Shown here: positions 21,201 through 27,341 of the stretch, piece after piece
Layout of the letters: each line of letters starts with the position of its first letter
How positions within the stretch are numbered: the stretch's first letter is position 1
From: Chitinophaga pinensis DSM 2588
Lineage (GTDB): Bacteria > Bacteroidota > Bacteroidia > Chitinophagales > Chitinophagaceae
NCBI RefSeq assembly: GCF_000024005.1
Contig: NC_013132.1
Span: forward strand, 7,434,001-7,498,000
DNA: 64,000 bases
Direction of reading: 5' to 3'
The notes under the pieces: generated by a model
Database searches by the model: none
What the model was told of the DNA's origin: nothing
Seen by the model: the letters and a program-made list of their open reading frames with translations, nothing else
Position numbers and translations under genes: made by a program

Positions 21201-21896
21201 TGCGTAGAAAGGAGCTCTCAGTTTTATGATACGTCCCTCAGTAGTTGTTTCAGTGAAATCCGTGACATAAATGTTGCCACGAGAATCCACTGCCATCGAA
21301 CTGGGATAGCGTGTAGATAGTCCTGAAGGAAGCACAAGCCCGTTGTAAATAGTAACACCTGCACCTACAGTAAGGTTTGTTGAAGGATACTTTTTTACAA
21401 CATAGTTATTACTGGTTCCATCGTATTCCAGTGTAATCAGATCGTTGTCTGCATTGCTGGTGAGACCGGAAATAAAATTGCCGGCCAGTATATGCGTCGG
21501 CGAATAGCTGGGGTAGGCCAGTTTTACGACATCCCAGCCTATTGTCACATCCATATTGGTAACGAATACGTTACCAATGGCGTCTACACATATTCCATAA
21601 GGAGATATAAACCCGGCAGCAGGATCATCAGGATCATTATAGGAAGGGAACAGACCTGAGTAGATTACCTGTTCGCTACTGGTACCGCCAAAGTATTTTA
21701 CAACATCATATTTCTTTGATGTCGTATTGTACCGGATGGCATAGACGTTGCCATTTTGGTCGCTCGTCACTCCAGTGAAGCCATAGCCGGTCTGGAGCGT
21801 GCTCTTCGTGTATTGAGCGTAGCCCGACGAACCGGCTAAAATGAAGAATAGTACCAACAGTAGCCTGCCGATACTTTTTGTAAATGTGTCACTCAT
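12213..21896 (-). CDS. Giant (3227 aa) repeat adhesin with T9SS type B sorting domain
   Basis: After a signal peptide, residues about 25-330 form an NHL/SMP-30-like beta-propeller (repeats such as GICVDAIGNVFVTNMD and SMAVDSRGNIYVTDF). Two or three Ig-like units follow. Residues about 605-2855 are alternating modules: 11 copies of type A (consensus VPANGYYKAGQTLNFTVNFSE) and 10 copies of type B (VNAPFTVTATFSEAVTGLTA), each about 95-110 residues. A cadherin-like unit (about 2860-2960) and Ig/PKD-like units follow, and the end (about 3135-3227) is the gliding-type CHU_C domain with LLTPNGDGKNDKWVIRNLD, VKIFDRTGRLLYT and GTYYYILTIEG. The alternation is broken once: A6 and A7 are adjacent (junction near 16540). 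The gene lies 20 bp upstream of PorP/SprF and 9 bp downstream of a binding-protein-like gene. A role as a T9SS-secreted surface adhesin is inferred. Confidence 0.92.
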   Translation of the reverse strand: MSDTFTKSIGRLLLVLFFILAGSSGYAQYTKSTLQTGYGFTGVTSDQNGNVYAIRYNTTSKKYDVVKYFGGTSSEQVIYSGLFPSYNDPDDPAAGFISPYGICVDAIGNVFVTNMDVTIGWDVVKLAYPSYSPTHILAGNFISGLTSNADNDLITLEYDGTSNNYVVKKYPSTNLTVGAGVTIYNGLVLPSGLSTRYPSSMAVDSRGNIYVTDFTETTTEGRIIKLRAPFYATDTVFAVGRKPIAVSVDAFDRLYAIESRNPATPTVAAIYQYTDSSFASSTAVYSNLHNGDPDVSYPGGLAVLASGQIFAADGTDPEIVKLTPTTTQIMEVKGLSANPTPATSINIQITYSGAVSGVATNAFSLTTTGVTGASIASITPMAEPYKYTVNVNTGSGSGTIKLVANAGSVTPPVTNAPKESEVYIIDKDSPSGTILINGGAAYTNNTNVTLTLTAADATSGVGNMRFRIDGGAFTTPEPFATTKSLTIPATEGPHTIDYVVADKAGNALQASATITYDVTPPPAPIITAGPPALTTSTTANFTFAGQTGATFQASLDGGPYNAATSPFSLTGLAEGAHTLSVKAVDQAGNVSATAATHTWTIDTQGPIVTGVTAPNPAYYKAGQVLTFKVKYNEVVNVTTAAGTPYINIIIGLDAVQVPYLSGTGTDELTFTYTVQAGETDMDGIQIQPLVQNNSGTIRDAAGNNASTTLNGIPGTGNVRVNTSIPSATITSTAPAVVNAPFNATINFSESVTGFAPTDITVVNGVVQGFTQITGSTYIIQIAPSVDGTVSVTVPAGAADNIGGNPNTVSNMLTRTADMTAPTVTSVDVPADAYYKAGQNLDFTVNFSEAVSVSGTPTLRLNIGGTVVSTSYLGKSATNSLQFRYTVVDGDNDADGIQVTAFALNGATIADQANNNADVTLNGVASTADVRVNTNKPSVTLSSAVTLVNGSFEVTATFSEYVTDVTESDFVVTNGTASDLETADNITYTITISPSTNGATSVNLPAAAAVNIGNNASLASNTVSVTADFTPPVVTSVTMPANGYYKAGTTLNFTVNYSEVVDVTTTGGMPYIAVNLTSGVVPATYSGGTGTTALTFSYTVVDGDDDMDGIQLGAGVSLGGGGSIRDAAGNNAVNVLNSVGSGSGVFVNTTHPTVTLTKTATSPTNAPFTVTATFSENVTGLTAGDFTATNAGVSNLTPVSGSTYTVLVTPTADGTVSVTLPVDVAVNIGDNGNQASNTLSLTYDVTAPAVASVAVPANGYYKAGQTLNFTVNFNEDITINTTGGNPTLSLTIGSTSVNATYTGTNGTNGLNFSYTVVAGQQDMDGIDVDDLTLNSATIKDAAANNADLTLNGIGNTTNVRVNTTHPTVTLSTAAVSPINAPFNVTVTFSEAVTGLTASDFTTTNATVGTPTTADNITYTVLVTPATDGAVSVSIPADATVNIGDNGNQASNTVSVTYDATQPVVTSVTVPVDGYYNVGRIMGFIVRFSENININTAGGIPTLGLTIGSATVNATYISADGTNGMYFSYIVADGDLDMNGIEVNGLSMNGAVVRDAATNNVDVTLHNVGNTTGIFVNTTKATVTLTTPATLVNAPFTVTATFSEAATFLDAADFIVTNGTASALQTTNNITYTVTITPAADGAVNVQLPANAAVNIGNNGTQASNTLNVTYDATAPTVTSVTVPANGTYKAGQALNFVVTFSEGINLNTTGGTPSISVTIGSTTVQATYNGTAAPNALRFQYLVAPGNLDLNGIEVGTLALNGSTIKDAATNDANITLNSIGTTTGVLVDAVAPTVASVSVPVNGYYKAGQTLNFTVRFSEDITLNTTGGNPSLSLTIGAATVNATYTGTNGTDGLNFSYTVVTGDQDMDGIAVGTLTLNGATIQDAATNDANLTLNNVAPTTGVFVNTTTATVVLTAPATLVNAPFTVTATFSEAVTGLTTGDFTVTNGTVSALQTTDNITYTVTVTPIAGGVVTVQLPAAAAVNIGNNPTQVSNTLTVTYDATAPVVTAVSVPADAYYKAGDVLNFIVRFSENINVNTTAGNPTLGVIIGTATVQATYTGTNGSDGLNFSYTVVDGDMDMDGIQVGTLALNSAVIRDLAGNNANTTLNNVNPTNNVFVNTAHPTVTLSTAAAAPTNAPFTATITFSEAVSGFAIGDVTATNATLSSLQTTNNITFTVLVTPAADGAVSLNVPADVATNIGNNGNQASNTLSLTYDATAPAVTSVTVPANGYYKAGDVLNFTVHFNENIIVNTAGGTPQLSLTIGTSTVTAANSTNGSNSLSFSYTVVDGDLDMDGVTVGALTLNGASIKDAATNNANLALNGIAPTNNVFVNTVHPTVNVSTTAPVLINAPFTATIVFSEAVTGFTAADVNATNAAVSNLQTTDNITYTVLVTPAADGTVAVNVPADVATNIGNNGNQASNTISLTYDATAPVVTSVTVPADGYYKAGDVLNFTVKFGENINLNTTGGNPYLTIAIGATNVNAAYTGLAGTDGLNFSYAVVDGDQDMDGIQLGVLAINGATIKDAVGNNADLSLHNVGNTSNVKVNTTHATVVLTSAATLVNAPFTATVTFSEAVTGLTAGDFTATNAAVSNLQTTDNITYTATVTPAADGAVTVQLPAAAAVNIGNNATQASNTLNVTYDATAPVVTSVAVPANGYYKAGQTLEFTVNFNEAITLNTTGGTPALNITIGTTTVQAAYNRAAGANGLIFSYTVQPGQMDLDGITVGTLTLNGGTIKDAATNNANLALNSVGNTTGVFVHTASPSVQLSTNAPARTNAPFTVTIVFNEAVSGLAAGDFNITNGTGGTLSTTDNITYTLQVTPAADGTVTIQLPAGQAVNVVSNGNTASNTLTLTYDATAPVITSGQSFDVIERSAVGTLVGKVIATEAAGTLQTWTIVTDNSNGAFSIDANGNVLVLDQAKLNAKVNSTVTLTVTVSDGLNTSVAVPVSINVKEKNLAPTLDPIGNATICPEGSVHTIQLTGASATEASQTYSFSIITDKPGNFDQLSVSAAGVVTYQLKTSASGTAKVTVTIKDNGGVANGGVDTLQRSFNITVATLGQVTITSDKGATISKGDIVHLTATGGTIFKWDDADGIISGQQSAVLEVRPMENTTYHVTVSNAAGCSNTADFTVNVIADFKVDATNLLTPNGDGKNDKWVIRNLDSYPDNEVKIFDRTGRLLYTRRNYSNDWDGTYNGSPLAEGTYYYILTIEGGAKTAKGYITIIRDRR

Positions 21897-21905
21897 ATGA
21901 GACTG

Positions 21906-23069
21906 TTAAATACAGAGAAAAGGATTTTGCCAGCCTGATTGCGACTCGTTGTGAATCGCTTCAAACTCTTGCGCATCAAAGCGCATCCCTGTCCCCTGAT
22001 CAATAATTAGTTTGTTTATTTTATTACCGGCCGTACTGATCTTTAGAATGTTTGCTGAAGGCAGGGCAAATCCGGAAGCGGGGTAGAAGTTCTTTTCTCC
22101 TCTGGGGCCATCGATTATAGCTGTTTGGAGTTTTTGTTTTACTGTGTCCCAGTCTTTCTTTAATGCATGGGGTAAGAGGTCCCGCCACATTAAGCCGGCT
22201 TCGTATCCCATTAAGGCATAAATGTTAGCCGGCTGTTTTGCAGTGCTTTCAAACTTCTTTACAAACTGTTGATTCGCCTTTCCCTGATCTTCTCTCATCC
22301 ACATCATAGAGGTATAGACTTCCATGTCGATGTGTCTGATGTCGTCCAGTATGTCATCGTAAGCCATTGTTTCATTGATCAGCAGCGGTATCTTTTTATG
22401 ATAACCGCTTTGAATCCATTTTATCATGAATTCCAGACCAAGACTGCCGGCAAAGATGGCATGTACATAAGTGGGAGTGGCTTTTTCCAGTGCTGCAAAG
22501 AATGAGTCCAGGTCATGTTTCTTCGGATCGTCCGGATTGTGCGGTAATACAGCCATACGGGTACCCGCACCGCCTGCTGCACTGACGCCCTGATTGAAGG
22601 CGCTATGCAGGTGATAGCCTGCTTCATAAATAGGAGCGACGATCATTCCGCCATTTCCGAAATGTCCCTGTGCCCATTTACCTAATGCAAACTCTGACTG
22701 CCATAGCTGGTGAGATGCATAAAAGACGTTTGGGCTCAGGTAAGGAAAGTGCGGAATATATTCACCCATATCAAAGAAGAAGGCAGGGCGTTTACTGTTT
22801 TCTATAACAGGAATGACGTCCGGTGTCGCTTTATAACTGATCAGACCAGAAAGCACATCCACATTATTAAAGAAAATCAGTTTGCGGGCTGCACTAACAG
22901 ATGCCTCAGCACTTCCCATATGGGTATACTCTGATACAAACTGCACTGTTTTCTGCCGCGCGGGGTCAAGTCCCATACCCAACAACCATCCTGTGACGAT
23001 GTGCGCTGAATAATAAGGATATACACCGGAATAGGGAGTAAGAAATCCTATGGAAAGTGTTGATGGCAT
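21906..23069 (-). CDS. Periplasmic-binding-protein type I-like protein lacking a signal peptide
   Basis: The 387 residues follow the branched-chain amino-acid binding-protein (Peripla_BP_6/LivJ-like) fold: LSIGFLTPYSGVYPYY at the start, VDVLSGLISYKATPDVIPVIENS, the MIVAPIYEAGYHLHSAFNQG second lobe, and PANIYALMGYEAGLMWRDLL near the end. Family members are normally exported, but here the fold starts at residue 4 and there is no signal peptide or lipobox, so the protein should be cytoplasmic or leave by another route. There are no ABC permease or ATPase genes nearby. It sits between a tail-collar gene (6-bp gap) and the giant adhesin (9-bp gap). Its ligand is unknown, and a sensor or assembly role is only a guess. 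Confidence 0.8.
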   Translation of the reverse strand: MPSTLSIGFLTPYSGVYPYYSAHIVTGWLLGMGLDPARQKTVQFVSEYTHMGSAEASVSAARKLIFFNNVDVLSGLISYKATPDVIPVIENSKRPAFFFDMGEYIPHFPYLSPNVFYASHQLWQSEFALGKWAQGHFGNGGMIVAPIYEAGYHLHSAFNQGVSAAGGAGTRMAVLPHNPDDPKKHDLDSFFAALEKATPTYVHAIFAGSLGLEFMIKWIQSGYHKKIPLLINETMAYDDILDDIRHIDMEVYTSMMWMREDQGKANQQFVKKFESTAKQPANIYALMGYEAGLMWRDLLPHALKKDWDTVKQKLQTAIIDGPRGEKNFYPASGFALPSANILKISTAGNKINKLIIDQGTGMRFDAQEFEAIHNESQSGWQNPFLCI

Positions 23070-23075
23070 AGTATA

Positions 23076-23666
23076 TTAGTTACGGCTTGGGTAAATACCC
23101 TCGTAGGCAATGATATAATTAACCGCCAGGTAAGGATTCTGGATGCTGAATGGCTGACTGCCACCGGCGATACCTACTGTAACACTACCAGTCACTTTTG
23201 CAGGAGCTAATGTAGTCGTGTTGTCAGCTACCGCATAACCTTTGATCGGCTGCGCTGTAGGACCGCTACCGATATTAGGCAGTTTTGCAGGAACCATGGT
23301 GGCGTCAGGAATATTGGTTGTACCAGCTGCTGTTGACGCAGCAGGATTTACAGTCAACGAGTTTACCAGTGCAGTATGATTATGCGCAGGCATTTCGGTG
23401 ATAATCAATGTATGTGTTTCGGAGCCGCCTAACTGCCCCCATGCATATGGCTGCAGTCCTGGTCCCTGGCCTACTCCGATCGGTGCACGGCCTCTCAGGT
23501 CTGGCAGGGCGAAGGTAGTCTGGCCATTACCACCATATGTAGTACCTAATAAAGAGAAAAGCGCCGTATTCTGTGCAATTGACATGATTTGTCCCTGGCA
23601 GAAATACCATCCTCTCGGGTTGAAATTTCCCCCGAATATTGCGATGAGTGCCATAAAAACGTCCAT
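23076..23666 (-). CDS. Phage tail collar domain protein (microcystin-dependent-protein type), copy 2
   Basis: The 196 residues match the tail-collar / MdpB-type family: MALIAIFGGNFNPRGWYFCQG, LFSLLGTTYGGNGQTTFALP, DLRGRAPIGVGQGPG, and a C-terminal GGSQPFSIQNPYLAVNYIIA. Phage proteins of this family form trimeric fibre or collar tips. Free-standing chromosomal versions occur in many bacteria with no assigned function. It is a close paralogue of the gene immediately upstream (23726-24313). It has no signal peptide. It is followed after 6 bp by the binding-protein-like gene, so the cluster is likely one transcript. Confidence 0.9.
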   Translation of the reverse strand: MDVFMALIAIFGGNFNPRGWYFCQGQIMSIAQNTALFSLLGTTYGGNGQTTFALPDLRGRAPIGVGQGPGLQPYAWGQLGGSETHTLIITEMPAHNHTALVNSLTVNPAASTAAGTTNIPDATMVPAKLPNIGSGPTAQPIKGYAVADNTTTLAPAKVTGSVTVGIAGGSQPFSIQNPYLAVNYIIAYEGIYPSRN

Positions 23667-23725
23667 AGTCTTGTGGTTTTGATTATTGTGAGTGAAGAAT
23701 AATGAATTGTGATAAGGTCTGCCTG

Positions 23726-24313
23726 TTAGTTCCGGCTTGGATAGATGCCATATAGCGCTATGCCATAGTTCATAGCCAGATATGGGCGTTGAATACTAAA
23801 CGGTTGACTGCCACCGGCGATGCCAATGGTTACAGAACCTGATACTGCTGATGGCGCCAGTATGGCGGTGCTATCGCCTACTGCATAACCTTTGATTGGC
23901 TGCGCCGCAGGGCCGCTGCCGATATTTGGCAAGGTCGCCTCTACCAGGGTACTGCCAGGGATATTGGTAGTAGCAGCTGCTGTAGAAGCAGCAGGATTGA
24001 TCGTCAGGTTGCTTACCGTCACGTGGTTATGCGCAGGCAGGTTTGTCATGATGAGCGTACGCTGCTCTGTACCTGCCATCTGGCCCTGCACATAGGAGGA
24101 TAGACCAGGGCCTTGTCCTGTACCGATAGGTGTACGTCCTCTAAGATCGGGTAGCGCAAATGTGGTCATACCATCGCCGCCATACGTGGTCCCAAGGAGG
24201 CTAAACAAAGCTTCGTTTCCGCTGATCGCCATCTGCGTGCCATCGCAAAGATGCCAGTTCACCGGCGCAAAGCTTTCGCCAAATAGGAAAATGATTCCCA
24301 TGAATGAATCCAT
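23726..24313 (-). CDS. Phage tail collar domain protein (microcystin-dependent-protein type), copy 1
   Basis: The 195 residues are colinear with the copy at 23076-23666: MGIIFLFGESFAPVNWHLCDG, LFSLLGTTYGGDGMTTFALP, DLRGRTPIGTGQGPG, and the shared tail IAGGSQPFSIQRPYLAMNYGIA. The central part (NPAASTAAATTNIPGSTLVE...) is nearly the same in both, which points to a tandem duplication. No phage structural, lysis or integrase genes are near, so this is not an ordinary prophage piece. It lies 16 bp downstream of the Gfo/Idh/MocA-type gene and 59 bp upstream of its paralogue. A surface or fibre-tip role is inferred from the family. Confidence 0.9.
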   Translation of the reverse strand: MDSFMGIIFLFGESFAPVNWHLCDGTQMAISGNEALFSLLGTTYGGDGMTTFALPDLRGRTPIGTGQGPGLSSYVQGQMAGTEQRTLIMTNLPAHNHVTVSNLTINPAASTAAATTNIPGSTLVEATLPNIGSGPAAQPIKGYAVGDSTAILAPSAVSGSVTIGIAGGSQPFSIQRPYLAMNYGIALYGIYPSRN

Positions 24314-24329
24314 AGTCGATTATGTTTAT

Positions 24330-25523
24330 TTAAATAGTTGAATTGCTGAACTCGGGAAAGTTCATCGTGTGGTTATGTTGCGCAGAAAGTGCGGCTAAAG
24401 GGCCGATCATACTATTGGTAGCAGCGGTATAGACGGATAACGCTTCGGCAGGTTGATTTGCCAGGTCGATAAACTCCTGTAGGGCCAGGGCACATTCCTT
24501 ATTGGCTGTCAGACGTTTGTAACGTCGTGTATCAGTTGGCTGTGCGTACTCCTTGATATAGGGTTTCCCTGCATTCCAAAGTTGGTTGCAAGTTAGCTGA
24601 TTTTTTAAATAAATACTATTGAATGTATCTACCCAGGAACCTGCCGTTCCCGTTATCCTGAATCCCGTTGAAACTGGCTGCCGCTGACCGCGGTCCATCT
24701 GTAAGGATAAAACCTGTCCCTGTTTAGTCGTTAAACGGATGGTACTGACCTCACCTGACTGGTACATCAGCCTCGCTTCTCCTGTCTTTGCATGTGGCTT
24801 GTTAACGGCAAACGTCTGCGTTTGCTTTACTATCTCCAATGACACAAAAGGATTGTCTTTTCCCACGCCCAGCATCCTGGTGGCTGCCAGTGCGGGATAA
24901 ACAGGATAAGGAGCAGCTTCGCCTTCATGGACAGCTGGCAGTACATCGTAACGTGCGCCTGCGCGAACAGCCTGTAATTCACCGAAAAGACCAGCTTTCG
25001 CCATATTGGCCGCAGCCTGCAGATCAGAACGATAGCTGTCTTCTTCCAAAGTGAAGTACTGACAGCCGGTCTGCTCACTGATGCGGACAATGTCCTTGTG
25101 CTCTTCCAGTGTCGTACCCATAATGGCGCCACAAGCTACGTGTTTGCCTGCCAGCATCGCTGCCTTGGCTATTTCGTAGTGCAGTTGCCAGGGGGCCGCT
25201 ATGATCACAGCATCAATGTCTTTTCGGGATAATAAGTCGCTGTAGCTGTTTTTAAAGATCTCCGGACGGCTATAACCTGCTTCGCTGAACAAGTGCAGGC
25301 TTTGACGGATAGCTGCCGGATCTGTGTCACAGATAGCCCTGACGTCAACATCTTTATGCTGCAGGGCATGCGCAAGATATTGTTGTCCCCAGGGACCAAG
25401 ACCAATAAAACCGGTACGTAAGCGGGAACCTGTCCCTGCCGTCAGATATGATGGCAGAAAGGTAAGTACAGGGGATAAAATGGCGGCATTCTTCAAAAAA
25501 TGCCTTCTACTGGTTGTATGCAT
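24330..25523 (-). CDS. Gfo/Idh/MocA-family protein with Tat-type signal
   Basis: The N-terminus MHTTSRRHFLKNAAILSP is a twin-arginine signal (S-R-R-x-F-L-K). A Rossmann domain follows with RTGFIGLGPWGQQYL and RAICDTDPAA, then the GFO_IDH_MocA C-terminal domain. The usual catalytic EKP segment after GKHV reads ACGAIMGTTLEEH, so the conserved Lys is missing. The FTLEEDSYRSDLQAAANM and AGLFGELQAVRAGARYD segments resemble the GH109-like branch, which uses bound NAD to cleave glycosidic bonds. An oxidoreductase or glycosidase role is therefore open. It is the first gene of the six-gene minus-strand cluster, 16 bp before the first tail-collar gene. Confidence 0.85.
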   Translation of the reverse strand: MHTTSRRHFLKNAAILSPVLTFLPSYLTAGTGSRLRTGFIGLGPWGQQYLAHALQHKDVDVRAICDTDPAAIRQSLHLFSEAGYSRPEIFKNSYSDLLSRKDIDAVIIAAPWQLHYEIAKAAMLAGKHVACGAIMGTTLEEHKDIVRISEQTGCQYFTLEEDSYRSDLQAAANMAKAGLFGELQAVRAGARYDVLPAVHEGEAAPYPVYPALAATRMLGVGKDNPFVSLEIVKQTQTFAVNKPHAKTGEARLMYQSGEVSTIRLTTKQGQVLSLQMDRGQRQPVSTGFRITGTAGSWVDTFNSIYLKNQLTCNQLWNAGKPYIKEYAQPTDTRRYKRLTANKECALALQEFIDLANQPAEALSVYTAATNSMIGPLAALSAQHNHTMNFPEFSNSTI

Positions 25524-26228
25524 AAGGAACTATTCCTGTTTTTAGGGCTTCGTTTGTAACAGTCTGTTAGGTTCCAAAAAATGAAGAAAGTGATGCTCGT
25601 GCTCTAGTTGTCCCTAGAAATGTAAGGTTTTCAATAGATTAGGGTCAAAATTACGTATACAAAAAATGCTCAGACAAAGATATATGTTCTTTTTTTTAGG
25701 AAGCAAATAATTTTTAAATGAGTATTTACCTGTATATGAGCGCGTCTGGCCGGTTAGGAGCGCTACTTATTTGATCGGATAATAGCCTGAAGCTTAATAC
25801 GAGGGCGTATTTTACCAGGTTGTACCATTAAACCGCCACTACACCGTTATTATCCCCTTATTTCTTCGTTCCGGAACGGACAGATATGGCCCTGATAACG
25901 GCGTAATAACGGTATAATACGGCGGCTCAGACCTTTAGAACGTACAAAATGCTGCAATCGCCCTCCATTACCAGAATTTCCCTGGTATACAATTGTTAAC
26001 TGAACAAACTACTCCCCTCCCGCTACTTACTCGGTACTAACATTTTAAGCTGTTTTATAAAAAAATCTTAATTTTATTCTCTGAATTTCTATTTCTATAC
26101 CTTGTTAAAGATATTTTCCTAACCTTGTATAGGAATTTGTCAATCTATTGAAGCGAGCTGACACTGTAATAGGAGAGCCTGCCAATTGCTATGAAACCGT
26201 TCAACAAAAAAAGAATTACAGCTATAAT
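25524..26228. other. 705-bp intergenic region without genes; holds a structured palindromic block
   Basis: No credible gene is seen here. The region separates the divergent minus-strand T9SS cluster and the plus-strand desaturase and is AT-rich at both ends. Its middle holds an inverted repeat and a perfect palindrome (separate entry). Promoters for both directions must lie here; a TAACCTTG near 26121 is a weak match to the Bacteroidota -7 element. Confidence 0.7.
25833..25925. promoter_or_regulatory. Long imperfect inverted repeat with a central 12-bp palindrome
   Basis: The left arm (25833-25852) starts CCGCC and ends CACCGTTATTA. The right arm (25904-25925) is its near complement, TAATAACGGT... 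ending GGCGG. Between them lies a perfect palindrome, CGTTCCGGAACG (25867-25878). The block could form a stem of about 20 bp with a smaller hairpin in its loop. It could be an operator region or a small structured RNA; I do not recognise a known family. Confidence 0.5.
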
Positions 26229-27212
26229 ATGAGTAACAAACCGACTGATTTTACGTGGAGTAATGAGCCGAATCCGCATCACGTCCGCGTTAGGCAGATT
26301 CTTAAACAACATCCCGAAGTGAAGGGTCTTATAGGGAAAAATCCCTATACATTTTTGGTGATCGTCGGCCTCGTGGCAGCACAGGTAGGTCTTTCTTACT
26401 GGTTGCGTGATGCTTCCTGGTGGCTGATTATCCTGATGTCTTATGTGGCAGGTGCGTTCATCAGCCATGCATTGTGGGTAATGATCCACGAAACCAGCCA
26501 TGGACTTATATTTAAAGGTAAAGTACCCAACTTACTGGCAGGTATCATCGCCAATCTGCCGCATATCTTCGCCAGTTCCGTGTCTTTCCAGCGTTATCAC
26601 CTGAAGCACCACGCTCACCAGGGTGAACATGACCTGGATGCCGATCTGCCGGATTTCTGGGAAGCGAGACTGGTTAGTAACAACCCATTCAGTAAAATGC
26701 TGTGGTTCCTGTTCTTCCCGATCTTCCAGATCACCCGTACTGCCAGACTGAACATCTCACTGTTTGACCGTTGGGTAGCGATCAACTGGATCATCCAGCT
26801 GGCTTTCGATGTAGCCATCTTTGTTTTCTTCGGACCAAAAGCACTGATCTATATGCTGATCAGCTTCTGCCTGTCCGTTGGTCTGCACCCACTGGGCGCA
26901 CGCTGGATCCAGGAACACTACCTGACCCTGGACCCCGTACAGGAAACTTACAGCTACTATGGTCCGCTGAACACAGTGGCCTTCAACGTAGGCTTCCACA
27001 ATGAGCACCATGACTTCCCATCTATTCCGTGGAATAAACTGCCACAGATTAAGAATACAGCACCTTCTTACTATGATTCGCTGCTGTCTCATAAGTCCTG
27101 GACCAAACTCTTCTTCTGGTTTATATTCGATCCTAAACTGTCTCTTTATTCACGTGTACTGAGAAAAGAGAAAGTGAAAATCGTGAAGGAAACAGAAGCA
27201 ACAGCCAATTAG
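26229..27212 (+). CDS. Sphingolipid delta-4 desaturase-like fatty acid desaturase
   Basis: The 327 residues, from the ATG at 26229, align end to end with the eukaryotic dihydroceramide delta-4 desaturase (DES1/DEGS1) family. The N-terminal NPHHVRVRQILKQHPEVKGLIG matches the family's NPH-x2-RR-x-ILxKYPEIKxLMG block. Histidine boxes are H87-ETS-H91, H124-LKHH128 and H257-NEHH261, and the strongest stretch is QETYSYYGPLNTVAFNVGFH. Family enzymes are membrane di-iron proteins that add a double bond to the sphingoid base. Several hydrophobic helices fit that. A TTG at 26148 would add 27 unmatched residues and is rejected. The stop codon TAG lies inside the first heptad of the downstream repeat array. 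Bacteroidota make dihydroceramides, so a substrate would be available; the reaction here is inferred. Confidence 0.9.
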   Translation: MSNKPTDFTWSNEPNPHHVRVRQILKQHPEVKGLIGKNPYTFLVIVGLVAAQVGLSYWLRDASWWLIILMSYVAGAFISHALWVMIHETSHGLIFKGKVPNLLAGIIANLPHIFASSVSFQRYHLKHHAHQGEHDLDADLPDFWEARLVSNNPFSKMLWFLFFPIFQITRTARLNISLFDRWVAINWIIQLAFDVAIFVFFGPKALIYMLISFCLSVGLHPLGARWIQEHYLTLDPVQETYSYYGPLNTVAFNVGFHNEHHDFPSIPWNKLPQIKNTAPSYYDSLLSHKSWTKLFFWFIFDPKLSLYSRVLRKEKVKIVKETEATAN

Positions 27213-27244
27213 GAATTAAGAATTAGGAATTAGGAATTAAGAAT
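27209..27244 (+). repeat. AATTAGG/AATTAAG heptad array at the desaturase 3' end (left part of a split element)
   Basis: Five heptads of AATTAGG or AATTAAG type start in the desaturase stop codon and run into the left end of the IS4-family element. The array resumes to the right of the IS at 28684. Confidence 0.85.
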
Positions 27245-27281
27245 CTATAGTGTCCGGTAAAAATATGGGATTAAGTCATAA

Positions 27282-27307
27282 AAAAAGGAGGCCGAGGCCT
27301 CCTTTTT
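27282..27307. terminator. Hairpin inside the IS left end
   Basis: The stem AAAAAGGAGGC / GCCTCCTTTTT has a 4-nt loop. It lies between the left terminal repeat and the transposase start and probably blocks read-through from outside promoters into the transposase. Confidence 0.75.
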
Positions 27308-27341
27308 CAGTAAGTTTAAGTTACCACACTAGAACTTACTT

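Noticed and set aside
12555..21320. Many plus-strand open frames (for example 13620-14048, 14250-14858, 14892-15398) across the giant adhesin gene
   Set aside because: They recur with the same pattern in every repeat module and are antisense shadows of the repeated, biased coding sequence; none has a family-like pattern or start signal.
23076..24313. Prophage, suggested by two tail-collar genes
   Set aside because: No integrase, capsid, portal, terminase or other tail genes nearby; the genes are embedded in a T9SS-type operon.
26148..26228. Upstream TTG start adding 27 residues to the desaturase
   Set aside because: The family N-terminus (NPHH...) starts about 13 residues after the ATG at 26229; the extra stretch has no match to family sequence.
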